64,000 bases of DNA from an uncultured Bacteroidaceae bacterium (GCA_904502235.1 CAJGDP010000003.1:52054-116053), one strand, 5' to 3'. Shown: positions 55,051 through 63,364, numbered from the stretch's first letter. The notes: a model not told the origin generated them from the sequence alone. A program made the numbers and translations.

Positions 55051-55794
55051 ATGGCTTTGAAACCAAAGTTTTCCATAATTACGATAACATACAATGCGGC
55101 ATCGGTTTTAAAGCCGACGCTTGAAAGTGTGGCATCCCAAACGTACGCCAATTATGAATATATTCTTGTGGATGGTGGTTCAAAGGATGATACGGTTGCT
55201 ATAGCAAAGGATTCCGGTATCAATTTTGCTCATATTGTAAGTGAACGCGATAATGGGATATACGATGCAATGAACAAGGGAATTTCTCTTGCCACAGGAG
55301 ATTATCTATGTTTCCTGAATGCGGGTGATGCATTCTATGCTTCCGATACGTTGCAGACGGTTGTAGATGCCATTGCTGGTGAAAAGGAACTGCCTGATGT
55401 GTTGTATGGCGAGACGGCGGAGGTGAACGATAATCGTGAATTTGTGAGAATGCGTCGCTTGCAGGCTCCAAAAGAACTCAACTGGCGCAGTTTCAGGAAT
55501 GGAATGCTTGTGTGCCATCAGGCATTTTATGCCCGTCGTGAGATTGTTCCTATGTACGATTTGAAATATCGTCTTTCTGCCGATGTCGATTGGTGTATAA
55601 AGGTGATGAAACGTGCAAAAAAGATGATTAATGTAAATGCCATAGTTGTGAATTATCTGCAAAATGGTATATCTTTGCGTTATCATCGCAAATCGCTCAT
55701 GGAGCGTTTTTGTGTAATGAGCAGACACTACGGCTTTTTGCCAACGGTGGGAAGGCACATCTGGTTTGTGCTTCGTGCTGTCATAAAAAGATAA
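55051..55794 (+). CDS. GT2-family glycosyltransferase
   Basis: This 247-residue GT-A enzyme has SIITITYNAASVLKPTLESV, YILVDGGSKDDTV, RDNGIYDAMNKGISLATGD and FLNAGDAFY (metal-binding acidic site), then RLSADVDWCIKVM. No membrane helix is clear, apart from a weakly hydrophobic C-terminal tail, so it may be a soluble transferase rather than a polyprenyl-phosphate sugar synthase. It could charge the carrier or extend the glycan used by the YfhO-like protein. It starts seven bases after the YfhO stop. Confidence 0.88.
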   Translation: MALKPKFSIITITYNAASVLKPTLESVASQTYANYEYILVDGGSKDDTVAIAKDSGINFAHIVSERDNGIYDAMNKGISLATGDYLCFLNAGDAFYASDTLQTVVDAIAGEKELPDVLYGETAEVNDNREFVRMRRLQAPKELNWRSFRNGMLVCHQAFYARREIVPMYDLKYRLSADVDWCIKVMKRAKKMINVNAIVVNYLQNGISLRYHRKSLMERFCVMSRHYGFLPTVGRHIWFVLRAVIKR

Positions 55795-55816
55795 ATGAAC
55801 AATAAAACTTATAACC

Positions 55817-57208
55817 ATGTTTTCTAAAGAAACCTATATTGCGCGTCGTAAAGCGCTGAAACAGAAAGTCGGCAACGGTCTGTTGCTTTTCCTTGGCAAT
55901 AATCTCACAGGTGTGAATTATGCCGACAATACATATTATTTCCGTCAGGATTCTACATTCCTCTATTATTTTGCATCGGATTACGAGGGCTTGGCTGCGG
56001 TAATAGATATTGATAACGACAAGGAGATAATCTTCGGAAACGAGCTTACAATAGATGATATCGTGTGGACCGGTGTCCAGCCCACAATCAGAGAAAAGAG
56101 CGAGCGTGTGGGTATCGAGGAGATTCGACCTATGTCGGCTCTTGCAACATACGTGAAAGACGCTCAGACAAAAGGTCAGAAGGTGCATTTCCTTCCTCCT
56201 TATCGTGGTGAGCACCAGGTGTGGTTGCAGGAACTTCTTGGTATAAACCCTGCAGAGCAGGCTGCCGCATCTTCATTGGAATTCATAAAGGCTGTGGTTG
56301 CCCAGCGTAACTATAAAAGCGAAGAGGAAATTGCGCAGATCGAAGAGGCTGTGAATGTGTCGGTAGATATGCATTGTGCCGCAATGCGTGCAGTACGTCC
56401 CGGAACAACGGAAGCAGAAATTGTTGCAGTGGTTCAGGCAGAGGCTCAGAAGCATAACTTCAATCTGTCGTTCCCTGTTATTGCAACAGTCAATGGACAG
56501 ACATTGCATAACCATGCATACGGCACAACACCGCTTAAAGAAGGTCAGATGTTCCTGCTCGATTCAGGTTGCGAGAATGCCATGCACTATGCCGGCGATT
56601 TGACAACAACCATGCCTGTGGGAAAGTCTTTTACAGAGCAACAGCGTACTGTATGTAATATTCTGCGTCGTGCCCATCTTACTGCACTCGACAATATCAA
56701 ACCAGGTATTGAATACCGCGAGGTACACAAACTCGTGCTTACAGAAATTGCAAAGGGAATGATTGATTTGGGGCTTATGAAGGGCGACCCTGTTGATGCG
56801 ACAATAAAGGGAGCGACCTGTATGTTCATGCCTCACGGACTCGGTCATATGATGGGACTCGATGTCCATGATATGGAAAACCTTGGCGAGGTGAATGTGG
56901 GTTATGAAGAAGGTCGTACAAAAAGTCCGTTGTTCGGTTGGAAATCGCTTCGCTTGGCAAAGGCTCTCGAACCGGGATTTGTATTCACTGTTGAACCGGG
57001 AATCTATTTCATTCCTGATTTGATTGACAAATGGCGTGCCGAGAAACAGTTTACCGATTTTATATGTTACGACAAACTCGAATCATGGAAAACATTCGGT
57101 GGTATGCGTGGCGAAGAGGATTATTATGTATTTGAGGGCGGTGCCCGCCGCTTGGGTAAATACAAGCCTATGTCGCCCGAGGAAATTGAGGCAGAGCATA
57201 ACAGATAA
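55817..57208 (+). CDS. aminopeptidase P family (Xaa-Pro) protein
   Basis: This 463-residue M24B metallopeptidase removes N-terminal residues preceding proline. It has an N-terminal AMP_N domain (RQDSTFLYYFASDYEGLAAVID) and a catalytic pita-bread domain with metal ligands in LLDSGCENAMHYAGDLTTT (Asp pair), HGLGHMMGLDVHD (His), EPGIYF (Glu) and MRGEEDYYVF (Glu). It has no signal peptide. Last gene of the run from metG, and unrelated in function to the glycan genes before it. A strong terminator follows. Confidence 0.95.
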   Translation: MFSKETYIARRKALKQKVGNGLLLFLGNNLTGVNYADNTYYFRQDSTFLYYFASDYEGLAAVIDIDNDKEIIFGNELTIDDIVWTGVQPTIREKSERVGIEEIRPMSALATYVKDAQTKGQKVHFLPPYRGEHQVWLQELLGINPAEQAAASSLEFIKAVVAQRNYKSEEEIAQIEEAVNVSVDMHCAAMRAVRPGTTEAEIVAVVQAEAQKHNFNLSFPVIATVNGQTLHNHAYGTTPLKEGQMFLLDSGCENAMHYAGDLTTTMPVGKSFTEQQRTVCNILRRAHLTALDNIKPGIEYREVHKLVLTEIAKGMIDLGLMKGDPVDATIKGATCMFMPHGLGHMMGLDVHDMENLGEVNVGYEEGRTKSPLFGWKSLRLAKALEPGFVFTVEPGIYFIPDLIDKWRAEKQFTDFICYDKLESWKTFGGMRGEEDYYVFEGGARRLGKYKPMSPEEIEAEHNR

Positions 57209-57211
57209 TTC

Positions 57212-57249
57212 AAAAAGAATGAGCATCCGGCGGGATGCTCATTCTTTTT
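57212..57249. terminator. bidirectional terminator between aminopeptidase P and fabK
   Basis: A perfect 17-base inverted repeat (57212-57228 and 57233-57249) with a four-base GGCG loop begins with an A-run and ends with a T-run. It starts four bases after the aminopeptidase P stop and overlaps the fabK stop codon on the other strand. Confidence 0.9.
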
Positions 57250-58192
57250 ATACTAATCTTTCCATTCTTTCTTTCATTACTTTTTCTGCACCAAGGATTA
57301 TATCCTCAACGATTGCCGATGCCGGTTCAATCTGTTTTATAAGACCGGCGCATTCGCCTGCCATGTAACTTCCGTCAATGTCGCCTTCCTGTACAGCTTT
57401 GCGCAACGCACCGCCACCGAATGCAAGCAACTCCTCCGGTGTAACATTCGGGTCTGTTTCCATTTTTGCAAAATTGCGTGAGAACGGTGTCTTCAGCGAA
57501 CGTACGGGATGTCCTTGTGATTTACCTGTTACAATGGTAGATATATCGGTAGCCTTTATGAGTTTTTCCTTATATTCGGGATGTGCATTGCATTCTGTTG
57601 CTGTGATGAAGCGTGTACCCACCTGCACACCTTCGGCTCCGAGCATGAATGCCGCGGCTGCACCACGTCCGTCGCATATTCCACCGGCGGCGATTACCGG
57701 AATATTCACAGCATCCACAATCTGTGGAATAAGTGGCATTGTGTGCAATTCGCCAACGTGTCCGCCCGATTCTGCGCCTTCGGCAACAATGGCATCAACG
57801 CCGGCGGCTTCCATTTTCACTGCGTGAGCAACGCATGCAATTACCGGAATAACCTTTACACCGTTTTCTTTCCACATCGGCAGATACTTTGCCGGAGAAC
57901 CGGCACCTGTCGTAACAATCTTTACGCCTTCTTCAACAACCAATTCTGCAATCTCAGCCGCATTAGGAGCCTGAAGCATAATGTTCACGCCAAAAGGCTT
58001 GTCGGTCAATGTCTTGCATTTACGCACTTCGTCTCTTACGGCTTCTGTGCCGGCGTTTATAGCCGAGATCAGTCCCAGACCGCCTGCGTTTGAAACTGCA
58101 GCGGCAAGTTCTGCATCAGCAACCCATGCCATGCCTCCTTGAAAAATGGGGTACTTTATCCCTAGGATTTCACAAATTCTGCTTTTAATCAT
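57248..58192 (-). CDS. fabK: enoyl-ACP reductase II (FabK-like) / NMO-family flavoprotein
   Basis: This 314-residue TIM-barrel FMN enzyme has IFQGGMAWVADAELAAAVSNAGGLG, EGAESGGHVGEL, PVIAAGGICDG and GVQVGTRF. These fit FabK, the flavin enoyl-ACP reductase of fatty acid elongation, better than nitronate monooxygenase. The frame is open to 58219, but the Met at 58192 (MIKSRICEILGIKYPIFQGG) matches the FabK start. A small membrane ORF ends 13 bases upstream on the same strand, so the two are probably co-transcribed. Confidence 0.85.
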   Translation of the reverse strand: MIKSRICEILGIKYPIFQGGMAWVADAELAAAVSNAGGLGLISAINAGTEAVRDEVRKCKTLTDKPFGVNIMLQAPNAAEIAELVVEEGVKIVTTGAGSPAKYLPMWKENGVKVIPVIACVAHAVKMEAAGVDAIVAEGAESGGHVGELHTMPLIPQIVDAVNIPVIAAGGICDGRGAAAAFMLGAEGVQVGTRFITATECNAHPEYKEKLIKATDISTIVTGKSQGHPVRSLKTPFSRNFAKMETDPNVTPEELLAFGGGALRKAVQEGDIDGSYMAGECAGLIKQIEPASAIVEDIILGAEKVMKERMERLV

Positions 58193-58205
58193 AATATATA
58201 ATATT

Positions 58206-58379
58206 TTACTCTCCCACACCTTCGAGATGTCGGAAACGGTTTATGAATCTGTATCTTTTATTGCGCGTGTCTATGTCGGGAAGGAATTTCCTGTTCCGTT
58301 TTCTGCGTCGTATATTAATCAGGACTTTGGAACTGAACGCGACAATAAGAATGCCGCCAATTATTATCCATAGTATCAT
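58206..58379 (-). CDS. 57-residue putative single-pass membrane protein
   Basis: A small open frame on the minus strand, ATG at 58377-58379 to TAA at 58206-58208, encodes MILWIIIGGILIVAFSSKVL (first 20 residues), a clear hydrophobic helix. A very basic tail follows (about residues 21-50, with IRRRKRNRKF and TRNKRYRFINRF). The positive-inside rule predicts a cytoplasmic C terminus. It ends 13 bases before fabK. It is too short to match a known family by eye; function is unknown. The order hydrophobic start then basic tail and the position in an otherwise empty 436-base gap support it as real. Confidence 0.55.
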   Translation of the reverse strand: MILWIIIGGILIVAFSSKVLINIRRRKRNRKFLPDIDTRNKRYRFINRFRHLEGVGE

Positions 58380-58473
58380 AAAAAAAAGGGTATTTTAAGG
58401 TTAATAATTGGGTTTTTTATTCACTCGTCTGCAATATAGCGAAAAGTTTTAAATCCGTTGTGTTGAAATAGAA

Positions 58474-58517
58474 ATGTTATCAAAAATTAACATATTGTAA
58501 TAATTGCAATATTGTAA
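58474..58517. promoter_or_regulatory. possible operator dyad and direct repeats upstream of nrdD
   Basis: An inverted repeat ATGTTA-N8-TAACAT (58474-58493) is followed by two copies of ATATTGTAA (58492-58500 and 58509-58517) spaced 17 bases apart. They lie 40-80 bases upstream of the nrdD -33 box. The dyad is reminiscent of CRP/FNR-family sites, which would suit an anaerobic gene, but it does not match a known consensus. Confidence 0.35.
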
Positions 58518-58557
58518 CAGTTAATTTAAAATTGTTGATATTTTTATCTGCTTTGTT

Positions 58558-58589
58558 TTTGTTTTTTTGTTATAGTTTATCTATTTTTG
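58558..58589 (+). promoter_or_regulatory. nrdD promoter
   Basis: TTTG at 58558-58561, 20-base spacer, TATTTTTG at 58582-58589 (TAnnTTTG), about 39 bases before the nrdD ATG. This is the best complete -33/-7 match in the window. Confidence 0.7.
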
Positions 58590-58628
58590 CATGGTATTCC
58601 TTGTTGAAACAAAAATCCATTAACATAT

Positions 58629-60836
58629 ATGATTCAGACTGTTGTTAAGCGCGACGGACGTATCGTCGGCTTTAATGAAGAGAAAATTATTGCAGCTATC
58701 CGTAAGGCGATGCTTCACACCGACAAGGGTGAAGATATGTCGCTCATCCGTCAGATTGCCGACCATGTTTCTTTCCGCGGTGATGCCCAAATGACTGTGG
58801 AAGCCATTCAGGATATGGTTGAGCTTGAATTGATGAAGAGTAGCCGCAAGGATGTTGCGCAAAAGTATATCGCTTATCGTAACCAACGTCGTATTGCGCG
58901 TAATGCAAAGACACGCGATATCTTCCAGGAAATCATCAATATCCAATCGAACGATGTTACCCGCGAGAATGCAAACATGAATGCCGACACCCCTGCGGGC
59001 ATGATGATGAAGTTCGCGAGTGAGACCACAAAACCTTATGTTGATGACTTCTTGCTGAGCGAGGAGGTTGTTGATGCTGTGCGTCACAACTATCTGCATA
59101 TTCACGACAAGGACTACTATCCTACAAAGAGCTTGACCTGTTGCCAGCATCCGCTCGACAATATCCTGCTCAACGGATTCAATGCCGGTCATGGTGAGTC
59201 GCGTCCTGCAAAGCGTATTGAAACAGCAAGTATCATTGCGTGTATTTCAATGGAGACAGCGCAGAACGAGATGCACGGTGGTCAGGCAATTCCTGCTTTC
59301 GATTTCTATCTCGCTCCTTATGTGCGCAGTAGCTTCATTGAGGAGGTAAAGGCTATCGAGGAGTTGACAGGTGCAAATTATTCACACCTCTATAATAAGC
59401 CTATTGAAGATTATATTTCACAGCCTCTTGATTTCTTGAGTGGCGACGAGCGTATAATGCAGCATGCAATAAACAAGACTGTAGCCCGTGTGCATCAGGC
59501 AATGGAGGCGTTTATCCATAACATGAACACCATCCACTCGCGTGGTGGTAACCAGGTTGTGTTCAGTTCTATCAACTATGGTACCGATACATCGGCTGAG
59601 GGCCGTTGCATCATGCGCGAGTTGTTGAACAGCACATACCGTGGTGTGGGTAATGGTGAAACTGCAATATTCCCAATCCAGATATGGAAAAAGAAACGTG
59701 GCGTAAGCTATTTGCCCGGCGATCGCAACTACGACCTGTATCAGCTCGCATGTAAGGTTACCGCACGCCGTTTCTTCCCTAACTTCCTGAACCTCGATGC
59801 TACATTCAACCAGAGCGAAGAGTGGAAGGCTGATGATCCCAAACGTTATATTCACGAGGTGGCAACAATGGGATGCCGTACACGTGTTTATGAGAACCGT
59901 TTCGGTCAAAAGACATCTGTCGGTCGTGGTAACCTTTCATTCTCTACAATAAATATTGTGCGTCTTGCAATTGAGTGTATGGAGGTTGCCGATAAGGAGC
60001 AGAGAATCTCAATGTTCTTTGCGAAGCTCGACAGCCTGTTGGAGATTACAGCACGTCAGTTGCATGAGCGTATGGATTTCCAGAGGACCGCTTTTGCAAA
60101 GCAGTTCCCGCTTCTTATGTCATCTTTGTGGCTGGGTTGCGAAAAGTTGAAAGCCGGCGATACCATCGCTCCTGTCATCAATCAGGGAACTCTCGGTATT
60201 GGTTTCATTGGTTTGGCAGAGTGTCTTGTTGCACTTACAGGCAAGCATCATGGCGAGAGTGAAGAGTCTCAGGAACTCGGTTTGCGTATCATTACATATA
60301 TGCGCGACCGCGCCAACGACTTCTCGGAGCAGTATCAGCATAACTACAGTATCCTGGCTACACCGGCCGAGGGTTTGTCGGGACGTTTTACACGTGGCGA
60401 CCGCAAACGCTACGGTGTCATCGAAGGTGTTACTGACCGCGATTATTATACAAACAGTAACCACGTTCCTGTATATTACAAGTGCAGTGCACGTCGCAAG
60501 GCTGAGATTGAGGCTCCTTACCACGATTTGACAAGAGGCGGTCATATCTTCTATGTCGAGATTGACGGTGATGCTACACACAACCCCGAGGCTATCATGC
60601 GTGTGGTTGATATGATGGACGAGTACAACATCGGTTATGGTTCGGTCAACCACAATCGTAACCGTTGCCTTGATTGCGGTCATGAGAACTCTACAAGAGA
60701 TCTTCAGGAGTGTCCAAAGTGCGGTAGCAAGAATATCGACAAGTTGCAACGAATCACAGGCTACCTTGTGGGTACAACCGACCGTTGGAACAAAGCAAAA
60801 CTTGCCGAACTTAACGACCGCGTAATACACGAATAA
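58629..60836 (+). CDS. nrdD: anaerobic (class III) ribonucleoside-triphosphate reductase
   Basis: NrdD makes deoxyribonucleotides under anaerobiosis with a glycyl radical. The 735-residue protein has an N-terminal ATP-cone (about 1-90, starting VVKRDGRIVGFNEEKI), active-site cysteines near CC171-172 in LTCCQHPLDN, and a C-terminal zinc knuckle with Cys 680, 683, 695 and 698. The glycyl-radical site is TGYLVG (Gly711). Many NrdD have Cys before the radical Gly; Thr is seen here and in some Gram-positives. Allosteric control by ATP/dATP is expected from the ATP-cone. It is followed by nrdG after one base. Confidence 0.95.
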   Translation: MIQTVVKRDGRIVGFNEEKIIAAIRKAMLHTDKGEDMSLIRQIADHVSFRGDAQMTVEAIQDMVELELMKSSRKDVAQKYIAYRNQRRIARNAKTRDIFQEIINIQSNDVTRENANMNADTPAGMMMKFASETTKPYVDDFLLSEEVVDAVRHNYLHIHDKDYYPTKSLTCCQHPLDNILLNGFNAGHGESRPAKRIETASIIACISMETAQNEMHGGQAIPAFDFYLAPYVRSSFIEEVKAIEELTGANYSHLYNKPIEDYISQPLDFLSGDERIMQHAINKTVARVHQAMEAFIHNMNTIHSRGGNQVVFSSINYGTDTSAEGRCIMRELLNSTYRGVGNGETAIFPIQIWKKKRGVSYLPGDRNYDLYQLACKVTARRFFPNFLNLDATFNQSEEWKADDPKRYIHEVATMGCRTRVYENRFGQKTSVGRGNLSFSTINIVRLAIECMEVADKEQRISMFFAKLDSLLEITARQLHERMDFQRTAFAKQFPLLMSSLWLGCEKLKAGDTIAPVINQGTLGIGFIGLAECLVALTGKHHGESEESQELGLRIITYMRDRANDFSEQYQHNYSILATPAEGLSGRFTRGDRKRYGVIEGVTDRDYYTNSNHVPVYYKCSARRKAEIEAPYHDLTRGGHIFYVEIDGDATHNPEAIMRVVDMMDEYNIGYGSVNHNRNRCLDCGHENSTRDLQECPKCGSKNIDKLQRITGYLVGTTDRWNKAKLAELNDRVIHE

Positions 60837-60837
60837 T

Positions 60838-61353
60838 ATGGCAACTATCTCCATATTGGATATAGTGGAAGATACAACGGTCGATGGACCGGGATTCAGG
60901 ACAACCGTCTATTGTGCCGGTTGTCCTAATCGTTGTCCGGGATGTCATAATCCGCAGTCGTGGGATATGGCAAACGGACACGAGGTGGATGTGAAGGATA
61001 TTCTCAAAGTAATTCTTGCCGATCCTTTTGCCGATGTGACATTCTCGGGTGGCGACCCCATGTATCAGCCAGCCGGCTTTACGGAACTTGCCAAGGCGAT
61101 AAAGGAGTGCAGTGCCAAGAATATCTGGTGCTATACAGGTTATCTGTTCGAAGATTTGTTGAAGAATATTCAACAAAAAGAACTTCTGAAATATATAGAT
61201 GTGCTTGTCGACGGAAGGTTTGTCGAGGTGCTGAAGAGTGAGGAGTTGTGTTTCAGAGGCAGTAGCAACCAGCGTATAATAGATGTGCAGGCCTCTTTGG
61301 CAAGCGGAAAAACAATATTATTGGATATAGACAGTGGCAGACAATTATCTTGA
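60838..61353 (+). CDS. nrdG: anaerobic ribonucleotide reductase activase
   Basis: NrdG is a radical SAM enzyme that installs the glycyl radical on NrdD. The 171-residue protein has the CX3CX2C cluster motif at Cys29, Cys33 and Cys36 (preceded by a further Cys26). It also has VTFSGGDPMYQPAGFTELAK, with the SGGDP SAM-binding stretch, and a C-terminal region of normal length. It directly follows nrdD and overlaps the in-frame start of the next gene. Confidence 0.95.
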   Translation: MATISILDIVEDTTVDGPGFRTTVYCAGCPNRCPGCHNPQSWDMANGHEVDVKDILKVILADPFADVTFSGGDPMYQPAGFTELAKAIKECSAKNIWCYTGYLFEDLLKNIQQKELLKYIDVLVDGRFVEVLKSEELCFRGSSNQRIIDVQASLASGKTILLDIDSGRQLS

Positions 61354-61972
61354 AAAAAGAATGGAGCAATTCCGCTCCGGTGCAGGCAATATTTCGACAA
61401 AGAGCAATAAAGGCTCTTTGTCGGCTTTGTTGTTGAAGAACCGTAGCACGCGTGGGTTCGATTGCTCGTTCAAGGTGCGTAAGGACCAGCTTATGCGCAT
61501 TGTGTCGGTAAATAACAAGGTTGCATCGGCAAGGAACAGGCAGGTGCTGCGTTTTGCGCTTGTAACACATGAACGCGCTCACCTTGTGCTTCCGCATGTA
61601 GCAATGGGCAGTGCTTTGAGTGACATGAAATTGCCATTGCCCGGAACCGAACCCAATGCCTTTATTGTGGTATGTTCAACTGTGGAGCCGCACATAAGTA
61701 CATATATCGACCTTGGAATATCGGTGCAGAGTATGTTGCTGCAGGCTGTGGAGATAGGCTTGAACGGAATCTGCCTTATGTCGTTCGATAAAGAAAAGAT
61801 AAAGGAAAATCTGTCGTTGCCATACGAACCGTTGGTGGTTTTGCCCATAGGCAAGAGTGCCGAAAAGATAGAGCTGGTTGACATGCCTGCCGATGGCGAT
61901 TGCAATTACTATCGTAAGGACGGAGTTCATTGTGTCCCCAAACTTCCATTGGAGGAACTTGTAATTGAATAG
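61334..61972 (+). CDS. nitroreductase-family flavoprotein
   Basis: This 212-residue protein has the nitroreductase/FMN fold: LLKNRSTRGFDC (FMN-phosphate Arg), SARNRQVLRFALVT, and DLGISVQSMLLQAVEIGLNGICLM (FMN-binding helix). Members reduce nitro compounds, quinones or flavins with NAD(P)H. Two starts are possible: a GTG at 61334 inside nrdG (protein MADNYLEKRMEQF) and an ATG at 61361. I use GTG because the NYLEKRMEQ stretch resembles, from memory, the N termini of related Bacteroidales nitroreductases. If correct, it overlaps nrdG by 20 bases and is translationally coupled to it. A role in anaerobic redox supply is possible but not shown. Confidence 0.82.
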   Translation: MADNYLEKRMEQFRSGAGNISTKSNKGSLSALLLKNRSTRGFDCSFKVRKDQLMRIVSVNNKVASARNRQVLRFALVTHERAHLVLPHVAMGSALSDMKLPLPGTEPNAFIVVCSTVEPHISTYIDLGISVQSMLLQAVEIGLNGICLMSFDKEKIKENLSLPYEPLVVLPIGKSAEKIELVDMPADGDCNYYRKDGVHCVPKLPLEELVIE

Positions 61973-62066
61973 ATCTGGAAGGAAAAGAATAGTCGCGCTC
62001 TTTTATTGTTCTAAATATACTAAACAACTGTTTTATACGTTAAATATTCTGTAAAAGGATTTTGGT

Positions 62067-63215
62067 ATGAAATGGTTCAATAATTTCAGAAATGTAAAAT
62101 ATCTGCTTGTGGTTGTGGCGGCGATGATTGCCGTGGCTTCTCTGTTTGTGTCTAACGGGTTTGTGGACAGGCTTAAGCTGGAGGAGAAGAACAAGATGCA
62201 GGTATGGGCTTCTGCGATGGGCTCTCTGATAAATGCCGATGTTGACGAGGATGTGAAGCTTGAATTGCAGATTATTAGCAGCAACAAGACTATTCCGGTT
62301 ATTCTTACCGATGATAAAGGTTCTATAATTCAGGAAAACAATATAAGTATTCCGGCTAATGCCGATTCGCTTGCGGTGCTCATGGAGCGTGTGGTGGATA
62401 TGCGTAAGAAGGGGAATATAATTCCTATTTATATGGCAGGTGTGGGTGAGCAGTATGTTTGTTACGATGATTCGAACATCCTTATAATGCTTTCCTATTA
62501 TCCTTATATATTATTGGGAGTGGTTCTGGTGTTCCTTATTATATGTGTGGTGGCTGTTGTAAGTTCCAAACGTGCCGAGCAGAATCGTGTGTGGGTTGGT
62601 TTGTCAAAGGAGACTGCCCATCAGTTGGGAACGCCTATATCTTCGCTTATGGCATGGGTCGAGGTTTTGAAAGACAAATATCCTGCGGATGAACTGTTGC
62701 CTGATATGCAGCACGATGTGGAGCGTCTGCAAAGGGTGGCAGAGCGTTTCTCAAAGATCGGTTCAAATCCGGAGCATACAACTGAGGATCTGGTTTCTGT
62801 TATAGAAGGGGCTGTTGAATATGTGAAACGTCGTAGCCCGTCAAAGGTTGAATATGTTGTTGAATTCCCCAAGAGGCCTTTGCTTGTGCGCATGAATACT
62901 CCGCTTGTTGAGTGGGTGATAGAGAATCTTTGCAAGAATGCGGTTGATGCAATGGGTGGCAGTGGTGTGATTACGGTGTCTGTGTCTCATGATGAGCACA
63001 ATGCTTATATAGAATTGAGTGATACCGGCAAGGGTATTCCCAAATCGATGCGACGCAGGGTGTTTGAGCCCGGTTTTACAACAAAGAAGCGTGGTTGGGG
63101 GCTTGGATTGTCGTTGGCAAAGAGAATTATGGAGGAGTATCATAAAGGTAAAATCTTTGTGAAGAAAAGTTCTGTAGGCAAGGGTGCAACGTTCCGTCTC
63201 GAACTGAAAAAATAG
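62067..63215 (+). CDS. orphan sensor histidine kinase
   Basis: This 382-residue membrane kinase has two N-terminal helices (about 11-30 and 140-166) enclosing a periplasmic sensor domain of about 110 residues. A short HisKA-type phosphoacceptor follows, with His185 in KETAHQLGTPISSLMAW, and then a HATPase_c domain (N box NLCKNAVDAM, G boxes SDTGKGIP and RGWGLGLSLAKRI). There is no response regulator gene beside it, so its partner is unknown. It stands between the nitroreductase and yceD with a 93-base leader and no clear terminator or promoter. Confidence 0.9.
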   Translation: MKWFNNFRNVKYLLVVVAAMIAVASLFVSNGFVDRLKLEEKNKMQVWASAMGSLINADVDEDVKLELQIISSNKTIPVILTDDKGSIIQENNISIPANADSLAVLMERVVDMRKKGNIIPIYMAGVGEQYVCYDDSNILIMLSYYPYILLGVVLVFLIICVVAVVSSKRAEQNRVWVGLSKETAHQLGTPISSLMAWVEVLKDKYPADELLPDMQHDVERLQRVAERFSKIGSNPEHTTEDLVSVIEGAVEYVKRRSPSKVEYVVEFPKRPLLVRMNTPLVEWVIENLCKNAVDAMGGSGVITVSVSHDEHNAYIELSDTGKGIPKSMRRRVFEPGFTTKKRGWGLGLSLAKRIMEEYHKGKIFVKKSSVGKGATFRLELKK

Positions 63216-63276
63216 TAAAATAGTGCTGTTTTTGAAGTTTTTTTATCATTTTAGGTGTTTCTAAAGAATTTATTAC

Positions 63277-63284
63277 TATCTTTG
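63277..63284 (+). promoter_or_regulatory. yceD-rpmF -7 promoter element
   Basis: TATCTTTG (TAnnTTTG) lies about 80 bases before the yceD ATG. No clear -33 TTTG. It would drive the YceD-L32 unit. Confidence 0.45.
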
Positions 63285-63314
63285 TGTCCTAAATTCGGAT
63301 AGTAAAGGTGGTTT

Positions 63315-63362
63315 ATGCCGCTTTTTGCGACTTATATTGTTGATTGTGTTGATTTTATGTAG
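63315..63362 (+). other. possible 15-codon leader ORF before yceD
   Basis: ATG at 63315 opens MPLFATYIVDCVDFM, ending with TAG at 63360-63362, two bases before the yceD ATG (63365). The tight stop/start spacing would allow translational coupling. A reading frame this short can arise by chance, so it is only a candidate. Confidence 0.25.
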
Positions 63363-63364
63363 CG

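Noticed and set aside
58146..58373. 75-residue plus-strand frame between fabK and nrdD
   Set aside because: It is antisense to the fabK start and to the 57-residue membrane ORF, which has a more protein-like pattern.
60120..60854. 244-residue open frame antisense to nrdD
   Set aside because: Opposite conserved nrdD sequence; low-complexity Val/Ile/Thr composition and no start context.
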